From the NCBI RefSeq assembly GCF_000377765.1, contig NZ_KB898674.1:1-64000 (forward strand): DNA of 64,000 nt. The letters run 5' to 3'. Positions 62,030 through 64,000 of the stretch are shown one piece after another. Position numbers and translations under genes: made by a program. The stretch's first letter is position 1, and the number at the start of each line of letters is the position of its first letter. Under the pieces are notes generated by a model. The model saw only the letters and a program-made list of their open reading frames with translations. It made no database searches and was not told the origin of the DNA. The DNA comes from Gracilibacillus lacisalsi DSM 19029 (lineage in GTDB: Bacteria; Bacillota; Bacilli; Bacillales; Amphibacillaceae).

Positions 62030-64000
62030 ATGAACTTAAAAGATTTTTTTCATAATATGTGGCAGTCTATGAAAGAAATTTGGAATAAAAAAATTATTCA
62101 AAAATCTACTAGAATTAGCTATCATATCATTTGGAATATTGTATTATTCTTTATTACGATTGGTATTGTTGGTGGATTTTTCGTTGTCGGCCTTGGTGCA
62201 GGTTATTTTGCATCGTTAGTTGATGACGAAGAAATCCAAACGGAAGAACAAATGGCAAGTGCGATTTACAACTATGAAGAAACATCTGAATTATATTTCG
62301 CCAATAATGAATTCCTGTCAGATGTTAGCTCTGAATTATTACGAGATGAAACATCTCTTGAAAATGTAAGTGAATATGCACAAAATGCTGTTATCGCTAC
62401 TGAAGATGAATATTTTGAAACACATAACGGGATCGTACCAAAGGCGATTTTACGTGCGGTCTTCCAAGAGGTAACCAATTCCTCTACCAAGTCAGGTGGA
62501 AGTACATTAACACAGCAAATTATCAAAAATCAAATCTTAACAAATGAAGTATCTTTTGAGCGGAAGGCAAAAGAGATGCTCCTTGCGATGAGATTGGAAC
62601 GCTTCTTTGAAAAAGACGATATATTAGAAGCATATTTAAATATTGTTCCTTTTGGACGGAACTCTTCTGGTCAAAACATAGCAGGTATTCAAACCGCTGC
62701 GGATGGTATATTCGGTGTCAATGCTGAAGATTTAAACCTTCCACAAGCAGCATTCATTGCAGGCCTACCTCAAAGTCCATCTTATTATACACCATTCTTA
62801 AACGGTGGCGGATTAAAAGATGAGGCTGGTCTCGAGCCTGGGTTAAGTCGAATGCGATCTGTTTTAAGCAGAATGTTAGAAGCAGGATACATTAATGATG
62901 AAGAATATCAAGATGCGTTAGAATATGATATTGTAGCTGACTTTAAAGAGCCAGAAGATTCCGTTCTGGAAAAATATCCTTATTTAATGCGTGAACTGCA
63001 AGATAGAGCAGTTGATATTTTAGTTGAAGTTCTTGCGGAACAAGATGGTTATACGAAAGAAGATTTAGAATCCAGTGATATTTTGCTAGAAGAATATCAG
63101 ATAAGAGCAAGTCGGGAAATCGGCAGAAATGGTTATAAAATACACTCTACCATTGATAAAGAAATATATGATGTATTTCAAAAAGTTGCTCGAGAATATG
63201 ATAATTACGGAAGAGATAAGTTAGCCAGAAATGAAAATACTAAAAAACCAATAATGGTGGAAAACCCGGATACTGGCGAAATGGAACAATTGGGAGAACA
63301 ACCAGTACAAGTTGGCAGTGTACTAATTGAAAATAGTACAGGGAAAATATTGAGTTTTGTTGGTGGACGTGATTTTGAAAAATCTGAAAAAAATCATGCA
63401 ACAAACGTTCCTCGACAACCTGGGAGTACGATGAAACCTCTTGCTGGGTATGGACCAGCAATGGAATTGGGTGTGGTACAGCCTGGTTCAGTCATTGCAG
63501 ATGTACAAAAAACTTATCCTGGTGATTATACGCCAACTAACTATTCACAACGGTTTTACGGTTTAACACCAGTCAGGGAAGCACTATATCGATCACATAA
63601 CGCTACAGCTGTTGCTGTTTTTAACGAAATCAAAGGCCCTGACTTATCAAGAAACTTTTTATGGAAAATGGGCTTAACCCGTATACCAGAGGAAGCTGGT
63701 GGCTATCTAGCAACTGTATTAGGTTCTCAGAATATTACAGTTGAAGAAAATACGAATGCTTATGCAACCTTTGGTAACTTAGGTGAGTTTGTCGAAGGAT
63801 ATATGATTGAAAAAATCGAAACCAAAGATGGAGAAGTTGTTTATCAACATGAATCCGAATCAGTGGAAGTGTTTAGTCCACAAACAAGTTATTTGATGAT
63901 TGACATGATGCGTGATGTACTCACTCGTGGTACCGGTACTGCTGCAAGAGCCAACCTTGCTAACAAAAATGTCGATTGGGCTGGAAAAACAGGTACAGCT
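62030..64000 (+). CDS. Class A penicillin-binding protein (incomplete at window end)
   Basis: The open frame of 657 codons runs off the window. The ATG follows AGGAGGG. A cytosolic lead and one helix near residues 32-58 precede the glycosyltransferase domain, with TEDEYFETHNG (Glu125 the catalytic acid) and GGSTLTQQIIKNQ. The transpeptidase has the three active-site motifs STMK with Ser466, SHN at 522-524 and KTG at 653-655. It polymerises and cross-links peptidoglycan outside the membrane. It diverges from tyrS. I cannot say which paralogue it is. Confidence 0.95.
   Translation, partial: MNLKDFFHNMWQSMKEIWNKKIIQKSTRISYHIIWNIVLFFITIGIVGGFFVVGLGAGYFASLVDDEEIQTEEQMASAIYNYEETSELYFANNEFLSDVSSELLRDETSLENVSEYAQNAVIATEDEYFETHNGIVPKAILRAVFQEVTNSSTKSGGSTLTQQIIKNQILTNEVSFERKAKEMLLAMRLERFFEKDDILEAYLNIVPFGRNSSGQNIAGIQTAADGIFGVNAEDLNLPQAAFIAGLPQSPSYYTPFLNGGGLKDEAGLEPGLSRMRSVLSRMLEAGYINDEEYQDALEYDIVADFKEPEDSVLEKYPYLMRELQDRAVDILVEVLAEQDGYTKEDLESSDILLEEYQIRASREIGRNGYKIHSTIDKEIYDVFQKVAREYDNYGRDKLARNENTKKPIMVENPDTGEMEQLGEQPVQVGSVLIENSTGKILSFVGGRDFEKSEKNHATNVPRQPGSTMKPLAGYGPAMELGVVQPGSVIADVQKTYPGDYTPTNYSQRFYGLTPVREALYRSHNATAVAVFNEIKGPDLSRNFLWKMGLTRIPEEAGGYLATVLGSQNITVEENTNAYATFGNLGEFVEGYMIEKIETKDGEVVYQHESESVEVFSPQTSYLMIDMMRDVLTRGTGTAARANLANKNVDWAGKTGTA

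Overview
The window reads as chromosome of a low-GC, endospore-forming member of the Bacillaceae, probably a halotolerant or halophilic genus of the Gracilibacillus/Oceanobacillus/Virgibacillus kind. Supporting signs are the AT-rich sequence, strong AGGAGG ribosome sites with frequent TTG and GTG starts, sporulation genes (ytrH, ytrI, ytfJ, an alpha/beta SASP), a tyrosine T-box, a sigma-W-type promoter, and lipoproteins with long acidic linkers. The genus is an inference from general character, not from a database match.

Most genes follow the Bacillus subtilis icd-to-tyrS segment as I remember it. From 0.2 to 16.9 kb are central metabolism and housekeeping: icd, citZ, ytwI, ytvI, fxsA, pyk, pfkA, accA, accD, a GntR regulator, dnaE, ytrHI, nrnA and ytpI. 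From 17 to 25.8 kb are ytoI, a small HTH protein, ytkL, a five-gene PspA envelope-stress cluster (DUF4178, pspA, DUF4247 lipoprotein, DUF350, membrane spermidine-synthase-like protein), ytkK and a UspA protein. From 26.2 to 32.2 kb is an oligopeptide ABC transporter whose binding-protein gene faces the other four. From 32.5 to 45.5 kb the core order returns: ackA, ytxK, ytfJ, ytfI, nadK, ytcJ, SASP, thiI, iscS, a small membrane protein, ezrA, ytsP and rpsD. In B. subtilis rpsD and tyrS are neighbours. Here about 15 kb of accessory genes separates them: a sulfotransferase, a general amino-acid ABC transporter (Aap/Bzt type), a phosphonate-type ABC transporter, a Na+/alanine symporter, an SRPBCC protein, and a cytochrome bd-type oxidase flanked by two tiny one-helix proteins. 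tyrS with its T-box and the start of a class A penicillin-binding protein close the window.

Regulation is unusually readable. There is a perfect FadR-subfamily operator over the start site of the gntR-accDA promoter, an exact TGAAAC-N16-CGTA promoter before the PspA cluster, a sigma-G-type promoter before the SASP gene, a Tyr T-box, a candidate cre about 56 bp upstream of the ackA start, and a cre-like site plus a dyad at citZ.

Intergenic DNA is rich in dispersed repeats. (i) An element built from 22-nt units in two inverted pairs occurs three times, each time between converging genes. (ii) A roughly 190-bp long-palindrome element occurs twice, each time just beyond the terminator of a minus-strand gene, and a diverged relative lies between oppF and oppA. 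(iii) A structured element of about 140 bp occurs twice, once inside the rpsD leader. (iv) An 82-84 bp tandem repeat lies upstream of pfkA. I saw no CRISPR array, prophage, transposase, rRNA gene or complete tRNA gene.
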